Positions 1 through 8,760 of a DNA stretch of 64,000 nucleotides are shown in pieces (position 1 is the stretch's first letter; the number at the start of each line of letters is the position of its first letter). Source of the stretch: Methanobrevibacter millerae. Lineage in GTDB: Archaea; Methanobacteriota; Methanobacteria; Methanobacteriales; Methanobacteriaceae. Made by a program: the position numbers and the translations under genes. The notes beneath the pieces were generated by a model. That model saw only the letters and a list, made by a program, of their open reading frames with translations, did no database searches and was not told where the DNA came from. The stretch is taken from positions 1,844,001 through 1,908,000 of the forward strand of contig NZ_CP011266.1 in the NCBI RefSeq assembly GCF_001477655.1. Reading direction: 5' to 3'.

Positions 1-136
1 ATTTATCATTATATGATTTTTTAATTTCAACATAAGCTCTCTTATTTACAGCACCCGCAATAGCAGGTTCACCATAAACAACAGAATGTTCTCCAAATAA
101 AATCATTTTTGCCGGAGCAGAAGCAATAGCCTTCAT
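1..136 (-). CDS. mvk: Mevalonate kinase, N-terminal part (cut by window edge)
   Basis: Only the first 45 or so codons are inside the window; the gene continues past position 1. The start is ATG at 134-136. The translation opens [20 protein letters not shown], followed by a [11 protein letters not shown] segment. This is the N-terminal signature of GHMP-family mevalonate kinases (PAKxILFGEHxVVYG). The family phosphorylates mevalonate with ATP in the archaeal isoprenoid lipid pathway. It lies 8 nt downstream of the MEMO-like gene on the same strand, so it is probably the distal gene of the S13-S2 transcript. The catalytic half cannot be checked here. Confidence 0.9.
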   Translation of the reverse strand, partial: MKAIASAPAKMILFGEHSVVYGEPAIAGAVNKRAYVEIKKSYNDK

Positions 137-144
137 AATGACAC

Positions 145-993
145 CTATTTAAAAACACCTGAAGCATACCCAACAACAGAAGTCAAATCACCAGTTACAT
201 CACCGCTTGTTTTATACTGTAAAATATCGCAATTATGCTTGTTGGACATTTTAGAAACGGCAATTGTAGTCATGACCGGACCATAACCACACATGGTTAT
301 GTTATACTGAACAACTTCTTCATAAAGTTTAAATTCATTCATATGTTCTATATCCTCTAAAACAAATCCGTCAACGGTATTTGCCTTTTCTTGATTATTA
401 AAATGAGATAAATCAGTGCTTGCAATAATACAATATGATTTATTTAATTCTTCAGCAGAATCAAAAATTGCCTTTGCAAGATCGCTAGAAGCAGAAAAAG
501 ATTGGGAGCCCATAACAATAGGCACTATAGTAAAATCATCAGAAAAATATTGTAAAAAAGGAAGCTGAACTTCAATAGAATGTTCAAATAGGTGAGCATC
601 AAAATCTGCAGATGCCACATTTGAACAAGAAATTATTGAATTTGCAAAATCTTCGTCAATTTTAACACTTCCCAATGGAGTAATCCATTCCCCTTCATTG
701 AAAACTGAAACTTCACTTCCATAACCAGTATGATTAGGACTTAAAATAACAAAAACTTCAGGAAAACCATTTTGAACTATATGACAATAACTATGCGAAG
801 CTACTGAACCAGAATATTTAAAACCTGCATGAGGAACCATAACATTTATAGGATAATCTAGCCCATCAAAAGTATTTAGCTTTGGAATGAATCCTACACC
901 AAATTCATTGACAAAACAATCTTCAATTGTTTTTCTAAGCATTTCCGGATTATCCGGATAAAATGTTCCATCTACAGCAGGTTTTCTTAACAT
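145..993 (-). CDS. MEMO1 family protein (AmmeMemoRadiSam protein B)
   Basis: A 282-aa protein of normal length for the archaeal MEMO family. It has the family's histidine motifs: [10 protein letters not shown] near residues 53-62 and LSPNHTGYG near 84-92. A later DLSHF segment and an internal [11 protein letters not shown] segment also match the family. MEMO proteins resemble class III extradiol dioxygenases and bind metal; their archaeal reaction is not established. It sits between rps2 and mevalonate kinase, 9 nt from rps2. This conserved archaeal arrangement has been used to suggest a link to isoprenoid metabolism, but only from context. Confidence 0.9.
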   Translation of the reverse strand: MLRKPAVDGTFYPDNPEMLRKTIEDCFVNEFGVGFIPKLNTFDGLDYPINVMVPHAGFKYSGSVASHSYCHIVQNGFPEVFVILSPNHTGYGSEVSVFNEGEWITPLGSVKIDEDFANSIISCSNVASADFDAHLFEHSIEVQLPFLQYFSDDFTIVPIVMGSQSFSASSDLAKAIFDSAEELNKSYCIIASTDLSHFNNQEKANTVDGFVLEDIEHMNEFKLYEEVVQYNITMCGYGPVMTTIAVSKMSNKHNCDILQYKTSGDVTGDLTSVVGYASGVFK

Positions 994-1002
994 TCAATTC
1001 AC

Positions 1003-1602
1003 TTAAAATTTAAGTTCGAAATCAGATGCTTCGATATCTAAGTCACCGTCTTCAGGAATGTCTCCTCTTTCTCTTAAAATTTGTCTTGCAAGTAACCAAT
1101 AAACTAAAGCGATAGCTTTTCTACCTTTGTTGTTAACAGGTACTGCGATATCTACAAAACTGAGTAAGTTTTCAGTATCACATAATGCAATTACTGGAAT
1201 ACCATTTTGTTTTGATTCAAGAACTGCTTGTGCATCTGACCTTGGGTCAGTTACAACAATGATTTTTGGTTCAATGAATTTAGCATAATTTGGGTTGGTT
1301 AAAGTTCCAGGAATGAATCTACCAGGAATAGTTTTTGCACCAGTAATTTCACCGAATTTTTTAACAGGAGCTTGACCGTATTGTCTTGTAGCTACTACTA
1401 AAATGTCATCAGGATTGTATTTTGCTAATAATTTTGCGATTTGTCTAATTCTTTCATCAGTTTTTTGAATATCTAATACATATAAACCGTCAGATCTTAC
1501 TCTGAATATGTATTTTTCCATATCGCTAGTTTTTTGTTGGGTTCCGATATGTAAACCTGCTGCTAAGTAGTTATCTAATTCAATTAATAATTCATTTGTC
1601 AT
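1003..1602 (-). CDS. rps2: 30S ribosomal protein uS2
   Basis: 199 aa, the usual archaeal length. The N-terminal segment [14 protein letters not shown] and the [12 protein letters not shown] and [11 protein letters not shown] segments are typical of uS2. The protein binds the 16S rRNA head-body junction of the small subunit. It is the seventh ribosomal protein gene in this cluster and follows the ferredoxin gene by about 24 nt. The short C-terminal extension ([20 protein letters not shown]) is acidic, as in other methanogen S2 proteins. Confidence 0.96.
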   Translation of the reverse strand: MTNELLIELDNYLAAGLHIGTQQKTSDMEKYIFRVRSDGLYVLDIQKTDERIRQIAKLLAKYNPDDILVVATRQYGQAPVKKFGEITGAKTIPGRFIPGTLTNPNYAKFIEPKIIVVTDPRSDAQAVLESKQNGIPVIALCDTENLLSFVDIAVPVNNKGRKAIALVYWLLARQILRERGDIPEDGDLDIEASDFELKF

Positions 1603-1626
1603 ATTTAATTCTCCTTTATAGTTTAT

Positions 1627-1821
1627 TTAAAAGTCATCTTCAATTTTTACACATTCTTCAGGACATACATCCATACATACTTCACAATAACTGCATTCAT
1701 CAGGGTCAACTATTTCAATTTTATCTCCTTTAAGGACTAAAACTTCCATAGGACAAACATCAGCACATTCAGCGCAGTCATCGCCTCTACATTTTGAATA
1801 ATCAATAGTTATTTTTGACAT
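1627..1821 (-). CDS. Small 2[4Fe-4S] ferredoxin
   Basis: 64 aa with two cysteine clusters: CRGDDCAECADVCP near residues 11-24 and CSYCEVCMDVCP near 43-54. The second is a classical CxxCxxCxxxCP motif. The first has an insertion between the first two cysteines (Cx4CxxCxxxC), as in several methanogen ferredoxins. It is likely a soluble cytoplasmic electron carrier with two [4Fe-4S] clusters; its redox partner is not shown by the sequence. It lies between eno and rps2 and is probably co-transcribed with them. Confidence 0.92.
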   Translation of the reverse strand: MSKITIDYSKCRGDDCAECADVCPMEVLVLKGDKIEIVDPDECSYCEVCMDVCPEECVKIEDDF

Positions 1822-1836
1822 TTTTAAATCTCCTTA

Positions 1837-3081
1837 TTAAAATTGACCCATTTTTGGATTTGGAAGTTCCTCTTCAATGCGTATTAATTCATTTAATTTA
1901 GCTATCCTTTCACCACCAATAGCCCCAGTCTTAATCATTGGTGAAGCAAAACCAACAGCCAAATGGGCTATAGTTTCATCAGTTGTTTCACCAGATCTAT
2001 GTGATACTACCGGCACAATATTATGCTGTTTAGCTAATTTAACAGTCGCATAAGTCTCAGATAATGAACCAATCTGATTTGGTTTAATAATAATTGCATT
2101 TGCAGCATTCATTTCAATGCCCTTTAATAATAATTCTTTATTTGTTACAAATAAATCATCACCACAGATAAGACATCTATTGCCAACTTTTGAAGTTAAC
2201 TGAGCAAAACCTTCGAAATCAGATTCATCAAATGGATCTTCTACATAAAACATATTATAAGTTTCAATAATATCTTTTACAAATTCAATTTGCTCACCAG
2301 TATCCCTTTCGACACCATCCTGAGCATAAAGATACTTCTGCTTTTTAGAATTCCACAATTCAGAAGCAGCCATATCTAATGCAGGCCTAATTTCAAGACC
2401 TAATTCATCACCAACTTCTTCACATGCCTTAGCCTGAATTTCCAAAGCATTATCATTAGTAATGTTCGGTACCCATCCACCTTCATCACCTTTTCCACCA
2501 GTGAAATTGGAGTCCTTAGATTGGATAAGACCTTTTAACTTTTTGTGGACTGAAGCATTGGCAAAAATTGCCTCAACAATATTTTTTGCTCCGATAGGAA
2601 CAACTAAAAATTCCTGAATGTCTGGTGCATTAATTCCTGCATGAGCTCCACCATTCATCATATTTCCTAAAGGATAAGGTAATTCATTAACCCAATTACC
2701 TCCCAAATATCTATATAATGGAATGTTAGATGAAGCAGCAGCCGCTTTAGCAACAGCCATAGAAACAGCAACAGTAGTATTACCACCAATAGCTGACAAA
2801 TTTCCAGTTCCATCCACTTCTCTTAATACTTCATCGATAGTAGTAATGTCATTCGCATCCATACCAATAAGCTCTGAAGCAATAACATCTTCAACTTCGC
2901 TTACGATAACATCCACTCCCCCTTCAGGAAATGAGACCACTTCTCTTGAACCGGTACTCGCTCCACTAGGTGCAGCAGCTCTACCAAAACCATTCCAAGT
3001 AGTAACATCTACTTCAACGGTCGGATTTCCCCTGCTATCCAGGATTTTACGAACTTGGACATCTTCTATTACACTATCCAA
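1837..3081 (-). CDS. eno: Enolase (2-phosphoglycerate dehydratase)
   Basis: About 414 aa. It converts 2-phosphoglycerate to phosphoenolpyruvate; here mainly gluconeogenic. Enolase hallmarks are [16 protein letters not shown] at the N-terminus, the [17 protein letters not shown] loop, the [14 protein letters not shown] active-site lysine segment, and [19 protein letters not shown] place the start at a TTG (3079-3081) about seven bases after a GAGGTG ribosome binding site. A GTG three codons upstream overlaps that site and is less likely. In this operon position it couples central carbon metabolism to translation genes, as in Methanothermobacter. Confidence 0.95.
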   Translation of the reverse strand: MDSVIEDVQVRKILDSRGNPTVEVDVTTWNGFGRAAAPSGASTGSREVVSFPEGGVDVIVSEVEDVIASELIGMDANDITTIDEVLREVDGTGNLSAIGGNTTVAVSMAVAKAAAASSNIPLYRYLGGNWVNELPYPLGNMMNGGAHAGINAPDIQEFLVVPIGAKNIVEAIFANASVHKKLKGLIQSKDSNFTGGKGDEGGWVPNITNDNALEIQAKACEEVGDELGLEIRPALDMAASELWNSKKQKYLYAQDGVERDTGEQIEFVKDIIETYNMFYVEDPFDESDFEGFAQLTSKVGNRCLICGDDLFVTNKELLLKGIEMNAANAIIIKPNQIGSLSETYATVKLAKQHNIVPVVSHRSGETTDETIAHLAVGFASPMIKTGAIGGERIAKLNELIRIEEELPNPKMGQF

Positions 3082-3209
3082 AAAAAACACCTCAGTGTCA
3101 GTTGATTTATTACCACACGACCTATAGTCCTTAAAAATTAGTAAGTTTCTTTATAGAGCCAATATGGTATTTTTATTTTTTAATAATTTAATTAGAATAA
3201 ATAGATAAA

Positions 3210-3401
3210 CTATTTATTCAAATCTTCATTTTTTATAACATCTAATGGTAAAACTCCTTCTTTAAGTTCTTTATAAGCAATATCAATAGGATCTAAGGAG
3301 TCGCCAAGTTCAACTTTTGGTTTTGCACCCATAGATATTTGAATTGCTCTAGCCCCAAGAAGTCTAGCTTGTTCAAATCTTGTTAATTCTTCCATTTCCA
3401 T
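3210..3401 (-). CDS. rpoK: DNA-directed RNA polymerase subunit K (Rpo6)
   Basis: 63 aa starting at the ATG at 3399-3401 ([20 protein letters not shown]). An in-frame extension upstream reaches into the RpoN region but looks unlike the family. RpoK is the archaeal counterpart of eukaryotic RPB6 and bacterial omega. The conserved core is [21 protein letters not shown], followed by [18 protein letters not shown]. It assembles with the large RNA polymerase subunits. The gene is directly downstream of rpoN and upstream of eno, the normal order in Methanobacteriales. Confidence 0.95.
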   Translation of the reverse strand: MEMEELTRFEQARLLGARAIQISMGAKPKVELGDSLDPIDIAYKELKEGVLPLDVIKNEDLNK

Positions 3402-3473
3402 GAATATTACTTCCAATAAAGTTTTTATTTTACCAAATGTAATTTTTTTTAATATCCCTACAACCTGCAAAAT

Positions 3474-3644
3474 TTATTCCCATGTCTGTACATGAGAAAT
3501 TAACATTCTTCTACAACAGTATCTTGTTAAACCTAAATCATCTAAAACATCTTTAGATTTTTCACCATCAGCCACTCTACGATTGTATTCATCAAAGTAA
3601 GCTGATACAGGTTTTCCACAACTTAAACATCTTATAGGAATCAT
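3474..3644 (-). CDS. rpoN: DNA-directed RNA polymerase subunit N (Rpo10)
   Basis: A 56-aa gene read directly from the - strand. It starts at ATG 3642-3644 and ends with TAA at 3474-3476. The protein begins MIPIRCLSCGKPVSAYFDEY, has the zinc-binding CxxCG near residues 6-10, and ends with RYCCRRMLISHVQTWE. The four cysteines of CLSC and CC are the invariant zinc ligands of archaeal Rpo10/eukaryotic RPB10. It lies between rps9 and rpoK, its conserved position. It helps assemble the Rpo3/Rpo11 platform of RNA polymerase. Confidence 0.96.
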   Translation of the reverse strand: MIPIRCLSCGKPVSAYFDEYNRRVADGEKSKDVLDDLGLTRYCCRRMLISHVQTWE

Positions 3645-3694
3645 TTATATCATCTTTTATAAATTTTAATAAAATATAAAAGTACAGAATAAAA

Positions 3695-4096
3695 TTATCT
3701 GTAACTTTTTTGTTTACGTGCTCTTGCTCCAGGACCACCGTATTTTTTAGGTTCTGAACGTCTTGGGTCACCTACTAACATAGTTCTGTCGTAATGAGTG
3801 AATTTTTCTTTTAAATCCATATCTTGTGACCATTGGACGAGTCCTTTTGCAATAACCATACGTGCAGCTTCTGCTTGGCCCATTACTCCACCACCAACAA
3901 CGTGAATGTTAATATCCACTTGGTTAGCTAAGTCACCAGCTAATTTTAAAGGTTCTTGTAATTTTAAATTAGCAAGCTCAGGAGAGTAAAGTTCTAAAGG
4001 TACTCTGTTAATTCTAACTTTACCGGTTCCTTCTTTAACAGTACCACGAGCAATAGCTGTTTTACGTTTTCCACTTGTATGAATAACTTTAACCAT
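3695..4096 (-). CDS. rps9: 30S ribosomal protein uS9
   Basis: 133 aa from ATG 4094-4096 ([20 protein letters not shown]). A GTG two codons upstream is possible, but a GGATGTG-like ribosome binding site suits the ATG. The C-terminus [15 protein letters not shown] is the invariant uS9 tail that reaches the P site of the 30S subunit. The internal [20 protein letters not shown] matches the family. It is translated in the L13-S9-RpoN-RpoK block. Confidence 0.96.
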   Translation of the reverse strand: MVKVIHTSGKRKTAIARGTVKEGTGKVRINRVPLELYSPELANLKLQEPLKLAGDLANQVDINIHVVGGGVMGQAEAARMVIAKGLVQWSQDMDLKEKFTHYDRTMLVGDPRRSEPKKYGGPGARARKQKSYR

Positions 4097-4114
4097 AATC
4101 ACACATCCATTTAT

Positions 4115-4540
4115 CTAAAAGGTAGCTCCTAAAAGTTTGGAGATTTCCCCTAATTCAATACCTTTTTTGAGATTTTTGTATTCTGCTTCAGGAACTGCTT
4201 GGAGTTCTGCATCAGCATATTCAGCAGGTACGCCGACAAATGCTTTTAATCCTTTGTATGCAGTTTTACCTTTTGATTTTTTGAAAGGTAACATACCTCT
4301 TACAGTTCTTCTAAATATATCATCTGGTCTTCTAGGATATTTAGGACCTAAATCACGAGGGTTAGATATACTTGCTCTGTCAACTCTTTGTTTATATTTA
4401 GCATAAGCCCAATCCCTGTTTCCAGTTAACATAATTTTTTCAGCATTAAGAATTACTACTTCTTCGCCTTCTAAAAGATTTTTACTAGTAATACTAGCTA
4501 ATCTTCCTAAAACGCATCCTTCTCCGTCAATAATCATCAT
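4115..4540 (-). CDS. rpl13: 50S ribosomal protein uL13
   Basis: 141 aa. It has the N-terminal [20 protein letters not shown] and the [20 protein letters not shown] signature of archaeal uL13. The conserved [20 protein letters not shown] segment precedes it. It sits 14 nt after L18e and just before S9, the same L13-S9 pairing seen across bacteria and archaea. The start could be the first or second of two adjacent methionines. Confidence 0.96.
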   Translation of the reverse strand: MMIIDGEGCVLGRLASITSKNLLEGEEVVILNAEKIMLTGNRDWAYAKYKQRVDRASISNPRDLGPKYPRRPDDIFRRTVRGMLPFKKSKGKTAYKGLKAFVGVPAEYADAELQAVPEAEYKNLKKGIELGEISKLLGATF

Positions 4541-4553
4541 GTTTACACCCTAT

Positions 4554-4919
4554 TTATTCAATGATCCTAATGTTTGATCCTTTAGGATTAGTTTCGATTA
4601 TCTCATCAATTGAGATGCATTCTCCACCCGCACTTTCAATTTTTTCTTGTGCTTTAGCTGAGAATTTTAATGCTACAACATTTACTTTTTTGTCTAATTC
4701 ACCGTTAGATAAAACTTTACCAGGTACTAAAATAGTTTCATCAGCATCAGCATGTCTATTAATATCAGATAAGTTTACTTCTGCAGTTCTTCTATTTGAC
4801 CTTGAAAGTCTATTAGCAACATCTTTCCAAATAGCTGCATCTTCACTTTTTGATTGTTTATTAAGTTTATTAATAAGTTCAATAAGGTTAGGATTAGTTT
4901 TGATAATTTTCTTAACCAT
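4554..4919 (-). CDS. rpl18e: 50S ribosomal protein eL18 (L18e)
   Basis: 121 aa, archaeal/eukaryotic-specific large-subunit protein of the L15/L18e fold. Typical segments are IWKDVANRLSRSNRRTAEVN, ETILVPGKVLSNGELDKKVN and VVALKFSAKAQEKIESAGGE. It is only 3 nt from the end of rpoD, indicating tight coupling in the operon. No oddities seen. Confidence 0.95.
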   Translation of the reverse strand: MVKKIIKTNPNLIELINKLNKQSKSEDAAIWKDVANRLSRSNRRTAEVNLSDINRHADADETILVPGKVLSNGELDKKVNVVALKFSAKAQEKIESAGGECISIDEIIETNPKGSNIRIIE

Positions 4920-4922
4920 TAT

Positions 4923-5747
4923 TTACTCCTCCTTCTCACTAAAACTGATAAATTTATCTGCTTTTTCACCTAACTTATCACAAGCTGTTAATAATACTTC
5001 CTTAGGGGGCATTGATCCATCAGTTTCAATTCTAAATATGAAATCATTTTCACGATATCCTACGTTAATATAACTTTTGTCAGGTGCTCCGTTTGCAGCA
5101 GCACGATTGATAGAAGACCTTACACAACTTTTACACATGGAACAATTTTCAATGTCTAAAATTTTAATGTTTTTAGATCTTTTATCGGATTTTAAGACAC
5201 CTCTTGGACATGCATCAGCACAGTCATAATCAATGTCTACTTCATCGTTGAAAGTAATTTCCGGATATTGTTTATAAGCACAAACAGTGGTTGGCATCCA
5301 TTTAACATGGTTTTTACCATAACCTACTTTTGCATAAGCTTCCACAATAAGTTCTTCATCTTCTTTAAGTTTAACAATAGGAATTGTATCGTATACTGGT
5401 TTAATTTTTGAGTCTGAAGATATTAAATCCTTAGAATAAACTACCTTAGGTCCAACTTCATTTAAACGGAATGCAATACCTTGAGGTTCATACCAACCAT
5501 CATCTTCAGGCAATAATAAGCCTTCAATAGCATCCAAATCAGACACTAAAGGAGTTAAACCAAGCCTATGAGCAAGTACCTCATTAAACATAGCAGAATC
5601 ATTTTTAATAATATTCACATCTTCAATAGCTATTTTAGGAACATTAACCATTGCTGTCCTTCTAATAGCATTTACAAAAGGTACTTCTGCATCACGAACA
5701 ATGAATACAATTTCATCATCGCTTTGACTTTTTACTTCTATCTCCAT
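4923..5747 (-). CDS. rpoD: DNA-directed RNA polymerase subunit D (Rpo3), iron-sulfur type
   Basis: 274 aa from ATG 5745-5747 (MEIEVKSQSDDEIVFIVRDA), chosen because a GGAAGGG ribosome binding site precedes it. A TTG five codons upstream overlaps that site. It is the alpha-like assembly subunit of RNA polymerase (RPB3 homologue). A ferredoxin-like insertion carries cysteines near residues 176, 180, 202, 205 and 208 (CADACPRG and CSMCKSC). These are the positions that hold an Fe-S cluster in some archaeal RpoD proteins. It lies between S11 and L18e as in other archaea. Confidence 0.95.
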   Translation of the reverse strand: MEIEVKSQSDDEIVFIVRDAEVPFVNAIRRTAMVNVPKIAIEDVNIIKNDSAMFNEVLAHRLGLTPLVSDLDAIEGLLLPEDDGWYEPQGIAFRLNEVGPKVVYSKDLISSDSKIKPVYDTIPIVKLKEDEELIVEAYAKVGYGKNHVKWMPTTVCAYKQYPEITFNDEVDIDYDCADACPRGVLKSDKRSKNIKILDIENCSMCKSCVRSSINRAAANGAPDKSYINVGYRENDFIFRIETDGSMPPKEVLLTACDKLGEKADKFISFSEKEE

Positions 5748-5762
5748 ATTAAACCCTTCCAA

Positions 5763-6155
5763 TTATACTCTTCTTCCTCTTTTACCACCAGGTCTTCCAG
5801 TACCATCGTGAGGAATTGGAGTGATATCTTCAATTTTACCAATTTTAATTCCAGCCCTTGCTAAAGCACGGATAGTAGCTTGTGCACCAGGTCCTGGACT
5901 TCTAGGTCCGTTTCCACCAGGAGCTCTAACTTTAATATGTAATCCTACAAATCCTTTTTCTTTAGCATCATCAGCTATTCTGGTTGCTGCAGCCATAGCT
6001 GCGAAAGGTGAAGATTGTTGTCTGTCTGCACGAACAACTTTTCCACCAGACCATTGGGAAATAGTTTCAGCACCAGTAATATCTGTTACAGTAATAATAG
6101 TGTTATTGAATGATGAGTAAATATTAGCTATACCCCATTTTTCATCTTTTGCCAT
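5763..6155 (-). CDS. rps11: 30S ribosomal protein uS11
   Basis: 130 aa. Clear uS11 segments are [40 protein letters not shown] and [20 protein letters not shown]. The C-terminus [20 protein letters not shown] is the conserved rRNA-binding tail. It is a platform protein of the small subunit. The S13-S4-S11-RpoD order is the archaeal alpha-operon type. Confidence 0.97.
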   Translation of the reverse strand: MAKDEKWGIANIYSSFNNTIITVTDITGAETISQWSGGKVVRADRQQSSPFAAMAAATRIADDAKEKGFVGLHIKVRAPGGNGPRSPGPGAQATIRALARAGIKIGKIEDITPIPHDGTGRPGGKRGRRV

Positions 6156-6167
6156 AAATTACACCCT

Positions 6168-6707
6168 TTATTCTTCTGTATTAGCTTTATTATCCTTATT
6201 ATTGTTGTACTCTTCAATTTGTTTTGCTACAGGTGAAGAACGATAGAATCCAATTTCTTCTTCTTGACCTCTTAATACTACATAACTTGGTGAGTTGATT
6301 TTTTTACCATCTAAAGCTATGTGTCCATGTACAACAAACATTCTTGCTTCTTTAGGAGTACGAGCTAAACCTTTTCTATATACAATAGTTTGTAATCTTC
6401 TTCTTAAGATATCTTCAACAGTTAAACCTAAGATATCTTCAATTGCAGCGTTTTCAGGCAAAACACCGGTTCTAGCTAAGTGTCCTAATAATTCTAATTT
6501 TTCTTCTTGCATTTGATCAGTTGAGAAACCGAGTAAGTATCTTGCTTCCCTACGATATCTTCTAACTAATGTATCAGCTTTCCAAATTTCTTTTTTATTT
6601 TTTAAGCCGTATTTAGTCATTAATTTGTTTTCATCTTTAATCCTTTCTGCGTTCCAAGGATGTGGTGGTGTATTATACTTTTTCCTTGATTTTCTAGGTT
6701 GACCCAT
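6168..6707 (-). CDS. rps4: 30S ribosomal protein uS4
   Basis: 179 aa. It has the archaeal N-terminus [20 protein letters not shown] and a central S4 RNA-binding domain with [20 protein letters not shown] and [20 protein letters not shown]. It is a primary 16S rRNA binder in 30S assembly. The C-terminal tail is asparagine- and lysine-rich, as is common in these AT-rich genomes. It lies 12 nt upstream of rps11. Confidence 0.97.
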   Translation of the reverse strand: MGQPRKSRKKYNTPPHPWNAERIKDENKLMTKYGLKNKKEIWKADTLVRRYRREARYLLGFSTDQMQEEKLELLGHLARTGVLPENAAIEDILGLTVEDILRRRLQTIVYRKGLARTPKEARMFVVHGHIALDGKKINSPSYVVLRGQEEEIGFYRSSPVAKQIEEYNNNKDNKANTEE

Positions 6708-6759
6708 TAAAACATCTCCTTATCTAAATAAATAATTATATTAAAAATAGCGTTTATGC

Positions 6760-7203
6760 TTATGAACGTCTTACACCAACTGAAGCACTTTTTCTGAAAG
6801 TAGATTTAGTTCTTTGACCTCTTACAGGTAAACCAACTTCATGTCTTCTTCCTTTATAACTTCTGGTCTTTTTCATTCTGTTTAAATCATCCCTTAAAGT
6901 CATGTCAAGGTCAGATTCAATTAAGTGAATGTCTTCACCAGTTTCATAGTCTTCCCTACGATTTAACATCCATGATGGAATATCAAATTTTTGAGGGTTT
7001 TCTATAATGTCTTCAATTTTTGCAACATCTTCATCAGCAATGTATCCGATTTTAGAGTTTAAATCTAAGTCCAAAATACGGCACATAGTTTTAGATAAAG
7101 ATAAACCAATACCTTTAATATCAGTTAAAGCGTGCTCAATGGTTTTATTACCATCTACGTCCTTTCTAGAAATACGCACTAAGTGCTTAAATTCGTCTTC
7201 CAT
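6760..7203 (-). CDS. rps13: 30S ribosomal protein uS13
   Basis: 147 aa, first ribosomal protein of this cluster. Conserved parts are [40 protein letters not shown] and the C-terminal [20 protein letters not shown]. uS13 forms the head contact with the large subunit. The start is preceded by a GGAGGTT ribosome binding site. The transcript may begin in the 7215-7380 spacer, where an AAGTTTATATTG box can be read on the - strand. Confidence 0.96.
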   Translation of the reverse strand: MEDEFKHLVRISRKDVDGNKTIEHALTDIKGIGLSLSKTMCRILDLDLNSKIGYIADEDVAKIEDIIENPQKFDIPSWMLNRREDYETGEDIHLIESDLDMTLRDDLNRMKKTRSYKGRRHEVGLPVRGQRTKSTFRKSASVGVRRS

Positions 7204-7388
7204 TAAATAACCTCCATTTATAGAGCGAACCTACGAGACGGAAAATAATAGATTCGAATGTTTTGAATTTCTCAAAACACAGTTCTTTCAACAATATAAA
7301 CTTAGTATAATAACTAAGAGTGCAAAAAAATATCAGCTTAACAATATCTTTAATAAATATAAAAAAAATAGTGTTAAAAACTAATAAG

Positions 7389-7473
7389 CGCCGAGACTGG
7401 GATTTGAACCCAGGAGGGCAAAACGCCCACGAGATTTCCAGTCTCGCGCCTTACCAGGCTAGACTATCTCGGC
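7389..7473 (-). tRNA. tRNA-Ser (anticodon GGA)
   Basis: Class II tRNA on the - strand. The acceptor strands GCCGAGA and TCTCGGC pair fully; the discriminator is G. The anticodon loop CTGGAAA is closed by a CGAGA/TCTCG stem and gives anticodon GGA, decoding UCC/UCU. A long variable arm (GGGC/GCCC) and a T arm with loop TTCAAAT complete it. No 3' CCA is encoded. It lies about 185 nt upstream of the S13 cluster. Confidence 0.96.
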
Positions 7474-7570
7474 ACAACTAGCTATAAAAAAATACTTGCA
7501 CACACATTACGCAATGTAACATGATATAATAATATATAATAATTAAACTATATAAATGTATTGTTTAAAT

Positions 7571-7635
7571 TAAGATTTTGAAGAAAAATCTAAAATCCAT
7601 GAAAAAATGAACTAGATTTTTCTCACCAAATCTTA
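7571..7635. repeat. Imperfect inverted repeat, possible hairpin
   Basis: The outer arms TAAGATTT and AAATCTTA and the inner arms AGAAAAATCTA and TAGATTTTTCT are mutually complementary. Small mismatched bulges separate them, with a loop of about 20 nt. The element lies between divergently transcribed genes, so it is not an obvious terminator of a known gene. It could be a small RNA fold, a relic of a mobile element, or chance in AT-rich DNA. Confidence 0.4.
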
Positions 7636-7823
7636 AATGGAAAAAGTAATATCATATTACTAATAATAGAGTTTGTCCGTTAATGAATAAATGTGTTTCG
7701 ATGTGAGCAAAAATGCTAGAATGAAATTGAAATTTCACATCTACACAACATCTAATATAAATTAATCAATTAAATTTTAAAAAATGACTTAAACTTTTAG
7801 TAAAACACTTATTTTTACAATTT

Positions 7824-8071
7824 TTAATGGAAATTACTGGGAGAATTATCAACAATTTTTATCAATACTTTCATCATTGAAAAAACAAAATCAGTTAATT
7901 TATCATAATAGTTGCAATCTACTGGTATTTGGACAAAAAACAGGTTAATACCTTCTTGTATCCCAACAGCCGAGAATTTAGTAAAAAGTCTTTTAAAAAT
8001 TAGTAAATCTATAACTCCAATTGGATGCTATTTTCCTGTATTGCCATAGTGATTTCAATTTTTATAGCCAT
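7824..8071 (-). pseudogene. Possible gene remnant, frame-disrupted
   Basis: On the - strand an ATG at 8069-8071 opens a 20-codon frame (MAIKIEITMAIQENSIQLEL) that ends at 8009. A second frame, open from about 8027 to the TAA at 7824-7826, continues with protein-like sequence such as FTKFSAVGIQEGINLFFVQI. A single frame change near 8013-8027 would join them. I do not recognise the family. Open stretches of this size also arise by chance, so confidence is low. Confidence 0.2.
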
Positions 8072-8187
8072 ATATGATTTAACAAAATCTTACCCCCAAT
8101 TAAATTCTACAAAAATAGAAAAAATAGTTGAAATACAATATAAAAATATTTTACCCATTAATATAATATGATTAATTAGGTGATAAA

Positions 8188-8748
8188 ATGACAAATTGGA
8201 TTTTAATTATTGTAATGGTTTTAGTCATTATATTTATCGTTTATACATTTATACACATGTATAATAGATTAGTTAGTTTAAGAAACCGTGTGGAGAATAG
8301 TTTTGCACAAATAGACGTTCAGCTTAAAAGAAGGAATGATTTAATACCTAATTTGGTAGAAACTGTAAAAGGTTATGCCAGCCATGAAAAAGAAGTTTTA
8401 GAAGAAGTTACAAGAGCTCGTGGAAATGTAATGAATGCATCAGGAGTTAAAGAAACAAGCGATGCGAATAATCAGTTGACTGGTGCTTTAAAAACTTTAT
8501 TTGCTGTTGCTGAAAATTATCCTGACTTGAAAGCTAATTCCAATTTCCAACAGCTTCAAGAGCAATTAAACGATACTGAAGATAAAATTGCCTATGCAAG
8601 ACAATTCTATAATGATACCGTATTGATGTATAATAATGCATGTCAACAATTCCCATCAAGCATGCTTGCTAAAATATTCCATTTCAAAACAGGTGAATTC
8701 TTTACAACTGACGAAGCATCCCGCGAAGCTCCTAAAGTAGAATTTTAA
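8188..8748 (+). CDS. lemA: LemA family membrane protein
   Basis: 186 aa, normal for LemA. Residues 3-24 form one N-terminal membrane helix, with most of the protein outside. The signature region is [20 protein letters not shown] followed by [20 protein letters not shown], and the [20 protein letters not shown] segment is also typical. A GGTGAT site precedes the ATG. It lies 12 nt upstream of a DUF2207 gene; this LemA-DUF2207 pairing is common in bacteria and archaea. The molecular role is unknown. Confidence 0.92.
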   Translation: MTNWILIIVMVLVIIFIVYTFIHMYNRLVSLRNRVENSFAQIDVQLKRRNDLIPNLVETVKGYASHEKEVLEEVTRARGNVMNASGVKETSDANNQLTGALKTLFAVAENYPDLKANSNFQQLQEQLNDTEDKIAYARQFYNDTVLMYNNACQQFPSSMLAKIFHFKTGEFFTTDEASREAPKVEF

Positions 8749-8760
8749 TGGTGAAAACCC

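Larger units (their letters stand above)
7474..8187. other. Intergenic region of about 700 bp with an imperfect hairpin
   Basis: This is the spacer between tRNA-Ser and the divergent lemA gene. I see no convincing intact gene. It holds AT-rich stretches around 7525-7558 that could supply the tRNA promoter on the - strand. It also holds an imperfect inverted repeat at 7571-7635 and a protein-like open stretch on the - strand at 7824-8071 that is broken by a frame change. The last 40 bases carry the lemA upstream signals, including GGTGAT before the ATG. Confidence 0.6.

Noticed and set aside
2723-3127. 134-aa frame on the + strand opposite enolase
   Set aside because: It is antisense to a strongly conserved gene; its composition is what an antisense shadow of enolase gives.
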